From Aquipseudomonas guryensis (GTDB lineage: Bacteria; Pseudomonadota; Gammaproteobacteria; Pseudomonadales; Pseudomonadaceae), in contig NZ_JACJFN010000005.1 in the NCBI RefSeq assembly GCF_014164785.1, positions 186,001 through 250,000 on the forward strand: 64,000 bases of DNA, written 5' to 3'. The position numbers and the translations under genes are program-made. Shown here one piece after another: positions 50,692-60,339 of this stretch (the first letter of the stretch is position 1; every line of letters begins with the position of its first letter). The notes beneath the pieces are model-generated. The model ran no database searches, was not told the origin of the DNA, and worked only from the letters and a program-made list of their open reading frames with translations.

Positions 50692-52248
50692 ATGTTGGAT
50701 GCCACGCTTAAAACCCAGTTGAAGGCCTACCTCGAGAAGGTCACCCAGCCGTTCGAAATCGTCGCCTCCCTCGATGACGGCGAAAAGTCCCAGGAATTGC
50801 TCGGACTGCTGCAAGACATCGTCGGCCTGACCGACAAGATCAGCCTCAAGACCGACGGCAGTGATGCGCGCCGTCCGTCCTTCGCCCTGGTTCGCCCGGG
50901 CGCCGATATCGGCGTCAGCTTCGCCGGTATCCCCATGGGCCACGAGTTCACCTCGCTGGTGCTAGCCCTGCTGCAGGTTGGTGGTCACCCGTCCAAACTG
51001 GACGCCGAGACCATCGCGCAGATCCAAGCCATCGAAGGCACGTTCGAGTTCGAGACCTATTTCTCGCTGTCCTGCCAGAACTGCCCGGACGTGGTCCAGG
51101 CGCTGAATCTGATGGCCGTGCTCAACCCCAATATCCGTAACGTGTCGATCGACGGCGCGCTGTTCCAGGAAGAAGTCGAGCGCCGCCAGGTGATGGCCGT
51201 GCCGAGCATCTACCTGAACGGCGAGGTGTTCGCCTCGGGCCGTATGGAAGTGAAGGAAATCCTCGCCAAGATCGATACCGGCGCCGCCAACCGCGATGCC
51301 GAGAAGATGAGTGCCAAGGACGCCTTCGACGTGCTGATCATCGGCGGCGGCCCGGCCGGCGCTGCGGCGGCCATCTATGCCGCGCGCAAAGGCATCCGCA
51401 CCGGCGTGGCTGCCGAGCGTTTCGGCGGCCAGGTACTGGACACCATGGCCATCGAGAACTTCATCTCGGTCCAGGAAACCGAAGGGCCAAAGCTGGCCCG
51501 CGCTCTGGAAGAGCACGTCAAACAATACGACGTCGACATCATGAACCTGCAGCGCGCCAGCGCCCTGATTCCGGCCAGCAGCGCGGGCGGTCTGCACGAG
51601 GTCAAGTTCGACAGCGGTGCCAGCCTCAAGGCCAAGACCGTAATTCTCTCCACCGGTGCACGCTGGAGGGAGATGAACGTACCGGGCGAGCAGGAATACC
51701 GTGGCAAGGGCGTGGCCTACTGCCCGCACTGTGACGGCCCGCTCTTCAAGGGCAAGCGCGTGGCAGTGATCGGCGGCGGCAACTCCGGCGTGGAAGCGGC
51801 CATCGACCTGGCCGGCATTGTCACCCAGGTCACCCTGATCGAGTTCGACAGCCAGCTGCGCGCCGACGCCGTGCTGCAGAAGAAGCTGCACAGCCTGGCC
51901 AACGTCAAGGTCATCACCAGCGCCCTGACCACCGAGGTCAAAGGCGACGGGCAGAAGGTCAGTGGCCTGGTGTACAAGGATCGCAACAGCGATGAACTGC
52001 ACACTGTCGAACTGGAAGGCATCTTCGTGCAGATCGGCCTGCTGCCCAACAGCGACTGGCTGAAAGGCGTGGTGGAGCTGACCCCGCGTGGCGAGATCAT
52101 CGTCGATGCCAAGGGCGGCACCAACATCCCCGGCGTGTTCGCTGCCGGCGACGTGACCACCGTGCCCTACAAGCAGATCGTCATCGCCGTGGGCGAAGGT
52201 GCCAAGGCCTCGCTGAGCGCCTTCGACCACCTGATCCGCCAGAGCTGA
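50692..52248 (+). CDS. ahpF: Alkyl hydroperoxide reductase flavoprotein AhpF
   Basis: 518 residues from the ATG after AAAGGAA. N-terminal double thioredoxin-like domain with Cys128/Cys131 in SCQNCPDV, FAD motif IIGGGPAGAAAAIYAARKG, redox pair Cys344/Cys347 in YCPHCDGP, NADPH motif IGGGNSGVEAAIDL and AAGDVTT at the end. It moves electrons from NADH to AhpC. Terminator follows. Confidence 0.97.
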   Translation: MLDATLKTQLKAYLEKVTQPFEIVASLDDGEKSQELLGLLQDIVGLTDKISLKTDGSDARRPSFALVRPGADIGVSFAGIPMGHEFTSLVLALLQVGGHPSKLDAETIAQIQAIEGTFEFETYFSLSCQNCPDVVQALNLMAVLNPNIRNVSIDGALFQEEVERRQVMAVPSIYLNGEVFASGRMEVKEILAKIDTGAANRDAEKMSAKDAFDVLIIGGGPAGAAAAIYAARKGIRTGVAAERFGGQVLDTMAIENFISVQETEGPKLARALEEHVKQYDVDIMNLQRASALIPASSAGGLHEVKFDSGASLKAKTVILSTGARWREMNVPGEQEYRGKGVAYCPHCDGPLFKGKRVAVIGGGNSGVEAAIDLAGIVTQVTLIEFDSQLRADAVLQKKLHSLANVKVITSALTTEVKGDGQKVSGLVYKDRNSDELHTVELEGIFVQIGLLPNSDWLKGVVELTPRGEIIVDAKGGTNIPGVFAAGDVTTVPYKQIVIAVGEGAKASLSAFDHLIRQS

Positions 52249-52265
52249 TCGGCTGCAGCGCACAG

Positions 52266-52291
52266 ACAAAGGGCCCTCCGGGGCCCTTTGT
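52266..52291 (+). terminator. Rho-independent terminator of ahpF
   Basis: ACAAAGGGCC-CTCCG-GGGCCCTTTGT hairpin 17 bp after the ahpF stop; the T-rich arm serves as the tail. Confidence 0.7.
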
Positions 52292-52343
52292 CATGAGCGC
52301 CGCAACGGGCAAACTGTCGCCCTCCCCCGCATCCAGTTCGCCC

Positions 52344-52562
52344 ATGAATCCCGAAGACCTCCTCCTGCTGGTCACCCGTACCATGCCTTTCGGCAAGTAC
52401 AAGGACCGCCTGCTCGCCGACCTGCCCGGCCACTACCTCAACTGGTTCGCCCGCACAGGTTTCCCCAAGGGCGAGATCGGTCGCCTGTTGGCCTTGATGC
52501 AGGAGATCGACCATAACGGCCTCAAGCCGCTGCTCGACCCGCTGCGCCAGCGCCGGGGCTGA
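52344..52562 (+). CDS. DUF3820 small protein
   Basis: 72 residues from the ATG at 52344; a longer reading from 52293 would start directly on the terminator. MPFGKYKDRLLADLPGHYLNWFARTGFP and KGEIGRLLALMQEIDHNGL are the family hallmark. Role unknown; related domains occur near nucleases. Confidence 0.85.
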   Translation: MNPEDLLLLVTRTMPFGKYKDRLLADLPGHYLNWFARTGFPKGEIGRLLALMQEIDHNGLKPLLDPLRQRRG

Positions 52563-52672
52563 TCCAGCAATACCTCGGCATTTCCACTTGCTATAACGCC
52601 AATGCACGCTTCATCCAGAGTCGTCGGGGGTATTAGGGTTAGGCCTTTGCCAACTTGCCCGAGGATTTTCCC

Positions 52673-53443
52673 ATGCACTCCTACTTCAGCCTGCAAGGCC
52701 GCACCGCCCTGGTTACCGGCGGCACCCGTGGCATCGGCCGGATGATCGCCCAGGGTTTCCTCGAAGCAGGCGCGCGGGTGTTTATCTGCGCCCGCGATGG
52801 CGCCGCCTGCCTGCAGACAGCCGAAGAGCTTTCGGTGCATGGCGAATGCATCGGCCTGGCTGCCGACCTGTCCAGCGAGGAAGGCGCCAAGGCCCTGGCT
52901 GCCGAGCTGAGTGGCCGCCTCAGCCAACTGGATATCCTGGTCAACAACGCCGGCACCACCTGGGGCGGGCCGCTGGAGAGCTATCCGGTGAAAGGCTGGG
53001 AGAAGGTCATGCAGCTCAACGTGACCTCGGTATTCAGCTGTATCCAGCAACTGCTGCCGCTGCTGCGCAAGGCCGGCAACACACAGAGCCCGGCGCGGGT
53101 GATCAACATCGGCTCGGTGGCCGGCATCAGCTCATTCGGCGAGCAGGCCTACGCCTACGGCCCGAGCAAGGCCGCGCTGCACCAGCTGTCGCGCCTGCTG
53201 GCCCGCGAGCTGGTCGGCGAGCACATCAACGTCAACGTGATCGCCCCCGGCCGTTTCCCGAGCAAGATGACCAAGCACATCGCCCAGGACCAAGCGGCCA
53301 TGGCCGAAGACGTCGCGCATATCCCCATGCAGCGCTGGGGCCGCGAAGAGGAAATGGCCGCCCTGGCCATCAGCCTGGCCAGCGTGGCAGGCGCCTACAT
53401 GACCGGCAACATCATCCCCATCGACGGCGGTTTCAGCCTGTAA
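52673..53443 (+). CDS. rhlG: Beta-ketoacyl reductase RhlG (SDR family)
   Basis: 256 residues. HSYFSLQGRTALVTGGTRGIGRMIAQGFLEAGARV, NNAGTTWGG, INIGSVAGI and YAYGPSKAALHQLSR (Tyr/Lys) with PGRFPSKMT closely follow remembered P. aeruginosa RhlG. It reduces 3-ketoacyl substrates with NADPH; its exact place in rhamnolipid or PHA supply is debated. GAGG precedes the ATG. No rhlAB in the window. Confidence 0.88.
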   Translation: MHSYFSLQGRTALVTGGTRGIGRMIAQGFLEAGARVFICARDGAACLQTAEELSVHGECIGLAADLSSEEGAKALAAELSGRLSQLDILVNNAGTTWGGPLESYPVKGWEKVMQLNVTSVFSCIQQLLPLLRKAGNTQSPARVINIGSVAGISSFGEQAYAYGPSKAALHQLSRLLARELVGEHINVNVIAPGRFPSKMTKHIAQDQAAMAEDVAHIPMQRWGREEEMAALAISLASVAGAYMTGNIIPIDGGFSL

Positions 53444-53454
53444 CGGCAGTCGCC

Positions 53455-53591
53455 TGAGAATCTGTTTAGGATCTCGGAAACGCCCCTCTCCCACTTTTGG
53501 GAGAGGGGCTGGGGATAGGGAGCAAAAGCGATCCGCACCCGCCCCACACAGCTTTTCGGCATTGGCAAAAAAGATCGCGAACAGGTTCTGA
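53455..53591. mobile_element. MITE-like repeat, TGAGAACC family, short copy
   Basis: TGAGAATCTGTTTAGGATC on the left, GATCGCGAACAGGTTCTGA on the right, about 137 bp. Its interior is replaced by a CCCCTCTCCC hairpin at 53483-53508 (perfect ten-base arms), so two repeat families are nested. Confidence 0.7.
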
Positions 53592-53667
53592 GGCAATATG
53601 CCACACGGCGCGGTGCGCTCCCGGCTCTTAGAGTGAGATCAGTAGATTCTCTCCGGGAGCCAAGGAA

Positions 53668-54516
53668 ATGGACGATGAAGACTCTGTACTCGCACGCGAC
53701 TACCAGTTGATTCACCGGGAGGCCACGCTACTGGCCGGAGGGCTCAACGACCTCTGCCAGCGCGCCTCGGTCTACCACCACCTGTATGAGGACTCCGGCG
53801 GGCGCAATGTCTTCCCGCTGATCGCCGCCCATGGCGCGCTGTGGGGCGCCGGCTACTTCGCCCTAGGCATGAAGGTCGGCGCCCTGCTCTCCGCCCAGTA
53901 TCTGTTCCAGCCCATCGTGCGCCGCGACAAGCTGCGGCACTTGCAGGCCTTCGCCGATGCCTTTCGCGACATCAACCGGCGGGTGTGCATCGAAGCCTAC
54001 TGCGCCTATCACTTCAGCAAGCGGCATGGCTCTGCCGCGGGCGCTGCAGCCTATGTCCAGCAACCGCTGCTCGACGCGTTGAACCAGTGCCACCGTGCCC
54101 AGGCCGAACAACGGCCGCTGCCCGCCGAACAACGCCGCGAACTGTTCGAGGCGTTCTTTTTGTGGGAACAGGCGTTCATCGTCGGCCCGGCGGTGGAGCA
54201 GGCACTGGCGGCGCTCGACTGGCCGTTGATCCGCCAGGTGGCGCTGCGCCCACGGATCGAATTCGCCTATTTCGCCAGCAGCCGCGAGATGAAATTCAGC
54301 GACTTCGCCTCGACCGCCGAGCGCATCGAAAAAGGCCTGCGCGCCTACGAAATGGCCGAGCAGGCCGGACTGGCGCAGGTGGAGGCGGCACTGAGTCGCT
54401 ACGCCATCCTGCCGAGCGCCTTCTTCAAGGGCTCGGCCAGCCACTTCCGGGCATTGCGGCGCGGCCTGCAGCTGCCGGAAACCTTGCAGCCAGGACTGGG
54501 CAGCGGTACGAGCTGA
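53668..54516 (+). CDS. Hypothetical protein
   Basis: 282 residues, soluble, mostly helical, start after CAAGGA. Several His, Tyr and Arg residues cluster (ASVYHHLYEDSGGRNVFPLIAAHG, VCIEAYCAYHFSKRHG), and one hydrophobic stretch AAHGALWGAGYFALGMKVGALL could embed in a membrane. I do not recognise a family. No operon partner. Confidence 0.7.
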   Translation: MDDEDSVLARDYQLIHREATLLAGGLNDLCQRASVYHHLYEDSGGRNVFPLIAAHGALWGAGYFALGMKVGALLSAQYLFQPIVRRDKLRHLQAFADAFRDINRRVCIEAYCAYHFSKRHGSAAGAAAYVQQPLLDALNQCHRAQAEQRPLPAEQRRELFEAFFLWEQAFIVGPAVEQALAALDWPLIRQVALRPRIEFAYFASSREMKFSDFASTAERIEKGLRAYEMAEQAGLAQVEAALSRYAILPSAFFKGSASHFRALRRGLQLPETLQPGLGSGTS

Positions 54517-54637
54517 GCCCCCGTGATCCACCTGTTCCACACGCGACTCATGGGTCCGTTGCCGCGCCGCCAGCACCCAAGCCGAGGGACTCGGTTACCA
54601 TGTGCGGCCGCGCAACCAGACCCATGAACCATGAACC

Positions 54638-55591
54638 ATGAATTCCGACGCCATCCACACCCTGCAACAACACCTGAGCGCCGCCCTGGCAAACGTGCCT
54701 GACGAAGCCCGGCGCCTGTTCCATGGCCGCGGCCAATGCTGGCCGGGACTGGAGCAGATCAGCGTCGACTGGCTGCAAGGGGTAGTGCTGGTGACCCTGT
54801 TCCGCGAACCGGCTGCCGATGAGCTGCTCGCCCTGAACAGCATGCTGCAAAGCCTCAGCGCATCGCCGCAATGGCTGGCCAGTGGCGCCCGAGCCCTGCT
54901 GCTGCAACACCGCTACCAGCCCGAGTGCACCAACGAGTGGCTGCTGGGCGAGCCGGTCGAGCACTGGCAGGTCTGTGAAAACGGCCTGCAGTTCAAGCTG
55001 GACCTGGGCCGCAAGCAGAATACCGGGCTGTTTCTCGACATGCGCCATGGCCGGCGCTGGGTGCAGGAACAGGCGCACGGCCAGCGCGTGCTGAACCTGT
55101 TCGCCTACACCTGCGGTTTCTCGGTGGCCGCCATTGCCGGGGGCGCCGAGCACGTGGTCAACCTGGACATGGCCAAGGCCGCCCTAAGCCGCGGGCGCGA
55201 GAATCACCGCCTGAATCAGCATGATCTGAACCGGGTCAGCTTCCTCGGCCATGACCTGTTCAAGTCCTGGGGCAAGCTCAAGCGCGAAGGCCCCTATGAC
55301 CTGATCATTATCGACCCGCCGTCGTTCCAGAAAGGCAGCTTCGTGCTGACCCAGGACTACCAGAAAGTCCTGCGCCGCCTGCCCGACCTGCTCACGGAGC
55401 AAGGCACAGTGCTGGCCTGCATGAACGATCCGGCGATTGGCGTGGACTTCCTGCTTGCGGGCTTCGCCAGCGAGGCACCCGGCCTGGTGTTCGTCCAGCG
55501 CCTGGACAATCCGCCGGAGTTCCCCGACAGCCAGCCAGAGGGCGGCCTGAAGGCGCTGGTGTTCAAGCGCCCTGCGGCCTCGGCTATTTAA
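54638..55591 (+). CDS. Class I SAM-dependent methyltransferase, RlmI-like
   Basis: 317 residues. VLNLFAYTCGFSVAAIAGGAEHVVNLDMAKAAL is the SAM-binding core, and IIIDPPSFQKGSF the DPPSF-type motif of rRNA m5C methyltransferases (RlmI/RlmK group). Its N-terminus is not the usual PUA domain. The ATG at 54638 has no clear ribosome site; it is the third ATG of a 7-base repeat. It overlaps the convergent gene at 55588 by four bases. Confidence 0.85.
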   Translation: MNSDAIHTLQQHLSAALANVPDEARRLFHGRGQCWPGLEQISVDWLQGVVLVTLFREPAADELLALNSMLQSLSASPQWLASGARALLLQHRYQPECTNEWLLGEPVEHWQVCENGLQFKLDLGRKQNTGLFLDMRHGRRWVQEQAHGQRVLNLFAYTCGFSVAAIAGGAEHVVNLDMAKAALSRGRENHRLNQHDLNRVSFLGHDLFKSWGKLKREGPYDLIIIDPPSFQKGSFVLTQDYQKVLRRLPDLLTEQGTVLACMNDPAIGVDFLLAGFASEAPGLVFVQRLDNPPEFPDSQPEGGLKALVFKRPAASAI

Positions 55592-56118
55592 CCTTCCTGC
55601 GCCGCCTTCAGCGCCTCATAGGCAGGTGCAGCGTAGATGCCCACGGCCACCGCCAACTCCATGACCCGTGGCAGGTCACTGGTGTATACGAGTACGCACT
55701 GCAACTCATCGTCCAGCGGCTCGCTGAGGTCGACCAGCACATAACCACCCTTCTCCTTGTACATGCTGGAGAGCTGCACCTGGATGCGGTTGAGGGCTTT
55801 CAGTGGCTCCACCTTGGCCAGCTGCTTGGGCTTGATGTTGAAGGGCACGTCCGGGCCGAAGGAGTCGATGATGTGCTGCAGCAGCTCCTCGTAGCTGTCG
55901 GCCTGGAACAGCACGGTTTCCGGCAGACTGCCGATCACCACCCACTCGCCCAGGGGGATGGGGAACGTGTCGTCGTAGTTGATGTCCGGGTTGGCGGCAA
56001 GGAAGGCGGCAGGATCGGCGTAGGCCTGGGCGGCTTCGTCGGCGATGCGGGCGATCTCCTCGTCGGTCATGCAGCCGGAGCTGATCAGGGTGATGAGTTC
56101 GAGGAGTTGGGCGTTCAT
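55588..56118 (-). CDS. Conserved hypothetical protein
   Basis: 176 residues from the ATG at 56118. Acidic, helix-rich N-terminus, then a beta-rich middle (GEWVVIGSLPETVLFQADSYEELLQ) and a final helix. Soluble. The gene ends inside the methyltransferase stop on the other strand. Not recognised. Confidence 0.7.
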   Translation of the reverse strand: MNAQLLELITLISSGCMTDEEIARIADEAAQAYADPAAFLAANPDINYDDTFPIPLGEWVVIGSLPETVLFQADSYEELLQHIIDSFGPDVPFNIKPKQLAKVEPLKALNRIQVQLSSMYKEKGGYVLVDLSEPLDDELQCVLVYTSDLPRVMELAVAVGIYAAPAYEALKAAQEG

Positions 56119-56316
56119 GGTGGTGATCCTGAGGCGGTAATTCGGACTAGGCTGAACAGGATAGCGTGAAAAGATCACGGGTTGCCGGCGGCAGATCGTC
56201 GAAACTCGATGGCAGCAGGCTCTGGACTGCTGGCTAATTGACGGAATCACGCGTAGGCATTCCAATGCCGTGAGGCGGCCACACCGACCATTCGCTTCTC
56301 CACAAGGAACTGCCGC

Positions 56317-58842
56317 GTGCCCGACGAGATCAGCCGGCTCAACTCACCCCAACAAACCTCGACTCGGCTGATCCTGCTGCTACTCGCCAGCCTATTCGCC
56401 GGTCTGCTGCTGATCGAGCTGAGCAGTCCGCACGTGCCTCCGAGCCCGCACTACCTGAGCTGGCACCAACTGCTGGAAACCCTGTCCATCGTGGTTTCCA
56501 CGCTGATCTTTGCCGTGGGCTGGAACACCTACCGCCTGCACCGGCAGCGCAACATCCTGGTAGTTTCCTGTGCCTTTCTCGGCGTAGCGATTGCCGATTT
56601 CTCGCACATGCTTTCCTACCGCGGCATGCCCGACTTCATCACGCCCAACGGTATCGAGAAGGGTATCAACTTCTGGCTCCTGGCTCGCTACCTGGCGGCG
56701 CTGGCCCTGCTCCTGGTGGCCTGGCTGCCCTGGCGCCCGGCGGACAAGGACGGCGCAGCCAATACCGGAGCCTGGCGCCTGCTGTGCATGCTCGGCATGT
56801 TCCTGCTGCTGGTCCCCGCCCACATCATCTTCTTCTGGTTCCCGCAGTGGGTGCCGCAGACCTTCATCGAGGGTCAGGGCCTGACTGCATTCAAGGTGGC
56901 CAGCGAGTACGGCGTAATCGCCATCCACCTACTCAGCATCGCCCTGCTCGCCCGCCACCTGCGCCGGCGCACGGGGGTCGATGTACGGCTGCTGATGGGT
57001 GCGCTGCTGGCCATGATCATGAGCGAGCTGCTGTTCACCCGTTACTCCTCGGTGACCGATCTCTACAACCTGGGCGGCCATCTATACAAGGTGATGGCCT
57101 ACCTGGTGCTATACCGGGTGATGTTCGTGGAAACCATCTATGCGCCCTACCGGGCCCTGGATAAAACCCGCAAGCACACGCAGGCGGTGATCGAGGCGAT
57201 TCCCGATCAGCTGTTCGAACTGGACGGCCAGGGCCGCTGCCTGAGTGTGCATACCCCGCCGCAGGGTGCCTTGATCGATCCGCGCAACTCGCCACCGGGC
57301 TGCAACCTGCTGGAAGTGCTCCCCGCCGAAGCTGCGGACAATTGCCAACGGGCACTGGAGGAGGCGCGCCTGCAGGGCTTCAGCATCGGTCAGCAACTAC
57401 TCATCAGCCAGGGTGAACAAACGCGCTGCTATGAGCTGTCGGTATCCACCCTGCACCAGGGGCCAAACACCAGCTTCGTGATGCTGGCCCGCGATATCAG
57501 CCAGCGCCTGCGTGACCAGCAGCATATCGAGTACCTGGCCCACTTCGATGCGCTGACCAGCCTGCCCAACCGCACCCTGTTCGCCTCGCGCGTCGAGCAG
57601 GCCTTGATCTTGTGCGAACGTAGCCAGCAGACGCTGGCCGTGCTGTTCATGGACCTCGACCACTTCAAGAACATCAATGACCTGCTCGGCCACCCGGTGG
57701 GCGACGCCCTGCTGGTGGAAGTGGCGCGGCGCATCCAGCCGCTGATACGCGACGAAGACACCTTCTCGCGCCAGGGCGGCGACGAGTTCATCCTGGTCCT
57801 GCCCTATGTCGATGCCCAGGGGGCCGCGCACCTGGCCCGGCATATCCAGAGCCTGCTCGATCAGCCCTTCCGGATCGATACGCACAACCAGCAGATCAGC
57901 GCATCGATCGGCATCGCCATGTTTCCTGAGGATGGCAGCACTGTGGAAACCCTGGCCCGGCATGCCGAGATCGCCATGTACCGGGCCAAGCAGGACGGGC
58001 GCAACCAGCATGCGTTCTTTACCCAGGAGATGCAGGCCCAGTCGGCCCGTACCCTGCAGTTGGAAAGCGCATTGCGCAATGCACTCAGCCAGGGCGAGCT
58101 GGAGGTTTACTACCAGCCGCAGCTGTCCGTGGACGGCCAGTTGGTTGGTGCCGAGGCGCTGCTGCGCTGGAAGCACCCCGAGCTGGGCTTCATCAGCCCC
58201 GCCGAGTTCATCCCCATCGCCGAGAGCAGTGGGCAGATCCTGCGAATCGGCGAGTGGGTGCTGCGCACTGCCTGCGCGCAGATGCAGCGCTGGCTGGAAG
58301 CTGGCTACCCGGCGCACACCACGATGGCGGTAAACCTGTCCATGGCCCAGTTCCGTGCCCAGGGTCTGCTCAAGCTGATTGCCGACGTGCTGCAACAGAG
58401 CGGCCTGCCCGCCCACTGCCTGGAGCTGGAACTGACCGAAAGCGTGGCCATGCACAAGCCGGCCAGCGTGGTGCAGATGATCCGCGAGCTGCGCAAACTC
58501 GGCGTGCGCCTGGCCATCGATGACTTCGGCACGGGCTATTCCTCCCTGAGCTACCTCAAGCAGTTGGAGGTGCACAAGCTGAAGATCGACCAGTCCTTCG
58601 TCCACGACATCAACCGCGACGGCAGCGACCAGCGCATCGTCCAGGCGATTATCGGCATGGCCCACGGCCTGGGCATGCTAACCATCGCCGAAGGGGTGGA
58701 AACCAGCGAGCAGCTGCAACAGCTGACACTGATGGGCTGCCAGGAAGTCCAGGGCTACCTGTTCAGCCGACCACTACCGGCTGCCGAATTCGATGCTTTG
58801 GTGCGCGGCAAGGGCCTGCTGCCGATGACCAGCCAGGCCTGA
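56317..58842 (+). CDS. MASE3-like membrane GGDEF-EAL protein
   Basis: 841 residues, GTG start after AAGGAA. Order: multi-span membrane sensor of MASE3 type (about 17-265, seven or eight spans), a PAS-like region (about 285-400), GGDEF (about 405-565), EAL (about 580-830). The GGDEF motif is intact (RQGGDEF) with the RxxD site RDED five residues before it; EAL, DDFGTGYSSL and EGVET are intact. Dual cyclic di-GMP enzyme at the inner membrane; the signal is unknown. Confidence 0.9.
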   Translation: MPDEISRLNSPQQTSTRLILLLLASLFAGLLLIELSSPHVPPSPHYLSWHQLLETLSIVVSTLIFAVGWNTYRLHRQRNILVVSCAFLGVAIADFSHMLSYRGMPDFITPNGIEKGINFWLLARYLAALALLLVAWLPWRPADKDGAANTGAWRLLCMLGMFLLLVPAHIIFFWFPQWVPQTFIEGQGLTAFKVASEYGVIAIHLLSIALLARHLRRRTGVDVRLLMGALLAMIMSELLFTRYSSVTDLYNLGGHLYKVMAYLVLYRVMFVETIYAPYRALDKTRKHTQAVIEAIPDQLFELDGQGRCLSVHTPPQGALIDPRNSPPGCNLLEVLPAEAADNCQRALEEARLQGFSIGQQLLISQGEQTRCYELSVSTLHQGPNTSFVMLARDISQRLRDQQHIEYLAHFDALTSLPNRTLFASRVEQALILCERSQQTLAVLFMDLDHFKNINDLLGHPVGDALLVEVARRIQPLIRDEDTFSRQGGDEFILVLPYVDAQGAAHLARHIQSLLDQPFRIDTHNQQISASIGIAMFPEDGSTVETLARHAEIAMYRAKQDGRNQHAFFTQEMQAQSARTLQLESALRNALSQGELEVYYQPQLSVDGQLVGAEALLRWKHPELGFISPAEFIPIAESSGQILRIGEWVLRTACAQMQRWLEAGYPAHTTMAVNLSMAQFRAQGLLKLIADVLQQSGLPAHCLELELTESVAMHKPASVVQMIRELRKLGVRLAIDDFGTGYSSLSYLKQLEVHKLKIDQSFVHDINRDGSDQRIVQAIIGMAHGLGMLTIAEGVETSEQLQQLTLMGCQEVQGYLFSRPLPAAEFDALVRGKGLLPMTSQA

Positions 58843-58881
58843 ACGCTTGCTGTTTATCTGAAAGATTTTCGCGCCCAGAGC

Positions 58882-58946
58882 GTAGGAGCCAGCTTGCTGG
58901 CGATCCTGGTAGGTCAAAAGCATCGCCAGCAAGCTGGCTCCTACAG
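58882..58946. repeat. REPIN (REP doublet)
   Basis: GTAGGAGCCAGCTTGCTGGCG and its inverse, both arms intact, 15-25 base loop, in the 183 bp gap between convergent genes. Confidence 0.85.
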
Positions 58947-59025
58947 GGTTTGCTGCGCGACTGCGCTCCGTCGAAGACGGCGGGCAATCTCCGACAGGCT
59001 TCCCACGGCAGAAAAACATTACCTC

Positions 59026-60339
59026 TCAGCGCAGCTTTTCCAACAGCCCGTAGTACCACATGCCCACGGCCAGCATCGGGTTGCCGAATACGTCACCGAG
59101 CGGCACCTTGATGTGCTTGCAGCTGGCGAAGGTGTCGAAGTGGCCGAGGCTGCCGGTCATCGCCTCAGCCATGATCTCGCCCATGATGTGGGTGGTGGCG
59201 ATGCCGTGGCCGGAGTAACCCTGGCAGTACCAGACGTTGTCCGACAGCTTGCCCAGCTGCGGGATGCGGTTCATCACGATACCCATGGCGCAGCTCCACT
59301 GGAACTCGATGTCGACGCCCTTGAGCTGTGGGAAGGTGCGCTCGATGCAGGGGCGCAGTTCGCCGGCGATATCGCGCGAGTCGCGCCCGGAGTAATTGGC
59401 GCCGCCGCCGAACAGCAGACGACCGTCGGCGGTCATGCGGTAGTAGTCGAGCACGAAGCGGCAGTCGTACACTGCCAGGTTGTGCGGGTTGAGCTCCTGG
59501 GCCAGCTCGCCCAGCGGCTTGGTGGTGACGATGCCGCCCATGGCCGGGAAGATCTTGCCCTTGAGCTGCTTGGGCTCCAGCTTGTGGTACACGTCGCCGG
59601 CCAGCAGCACCTGCTTGGCGTCGATGCGGCCCTGGGCAGTGATCACCGCCGGATTGGCGCCGTGGACGATTTCCAGCACCTCGGAGTGTTCGAAGATCAG
59701 CGCGCCCAGGCTGGCCGCAGCCTTGGCCTCGCCGATGCACAGGTTGAGCGGGTGCAAGTGCATGTTGCGGGTGTTCTTCAGTGCGCCCAGGTACAGATCG
59801 CTGCCCAGATGGGCACGCACGCCATCGCGATCCAGCAGGGTCACTTCATCGCCCATGCCGCGGCGCTGGGCTTCGGCGTAGGTGCTTTCCAGCTCGCTCA
59901 TGTGCACCGGCTTCATCGCCGCATGCAGGTGGCCGTGGCGCAGGTCGCACTGGATGCCGTACTTCTGGACCCGGCTCTTGATGATTTCGTGACCGCGCCA
60001 GCGCAGGTGCCAGATAAAGTCGTCAACTTCCTCACCGATGCTCTTGCGCATCTGCGTACGCATCGCCTCATCGCCGGACAGGCTGCCGGTGACCTGGCCG
60101 CCATTGCGCCCGGTAGCGCCCCAGCCGATCTTGTGCGACTCGACGATGGCCACCTTGAGGCCACGCTCAGCCAGCTCCACCGCACTGGCCACGCCGGTGA
60201 AGCCGCCGCCGATAATCACCACGTCGACACTGACCTGACCCTGCAGGGTCGGATAGTCGGTCTCCTCGTTGAGGGTGGCGGTGTAGTACGACTTGCAGCG
60301 CTCGGCGGCAGGGACCACGGGCTGGATGGCGGCGTTCAT
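59026..60339 (-). CDS. FAD-dependent oxidase, PuuB-like (gamma-glutamylputrescine type)
   Basis: 437 residues from the ATG at 60339 after AAGGAA. FAD motif VDVVIIGGGFTGVASAVELAERG, GWGATGRNGGQV, and the C-terminal WYCQGYSGHGIATTH are typical of DAO-family oxidases such as PuuB/PauB. These oxidise gamma-glutamylputrescine and related amines in polyamine degradation. No synthetase gene (puuA/pauA) is adjacent. Confidence 0.87.
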   Translation of the reverse strand: MNAAIQPVVPAAERCKSYYTATLNEETDYPTLQGQVSVDVVIIGGGFTGVASAVELAERGLKVAIVESHKIGWGATGRNGGQVTGSLSGDEAMRTQMRKSIGEEVDDFIWHLRWRGHEIIKSRVQKYGIQCDLRHGHLHAAMKPVHMSELESTYAEAQRRGMGDEVTLLDRDGVRAHLGSDLYLGALKNTRNMHLHPLNLCIGEAKAAASLGALIFEHSEVLEIVHGANPAVITAQGRIDAKQVLLAGDVYHKLEPKQLKGKIFPAMGGIVTTKPLGELAQELNPHNLAVYDCRFVLDYYRMTADGRLLFGGGANYSGRDSRDIAGELRPCIERTFPQLKGVDIEFQWSCAMGIVMNRIPQLGKLSDNVWYCQGYSGHGIATTHIMGEIMAEAMTGSLGHFDTFASCKHIKVPLGDVFGNPMLAVGMWYYGLLEKLR

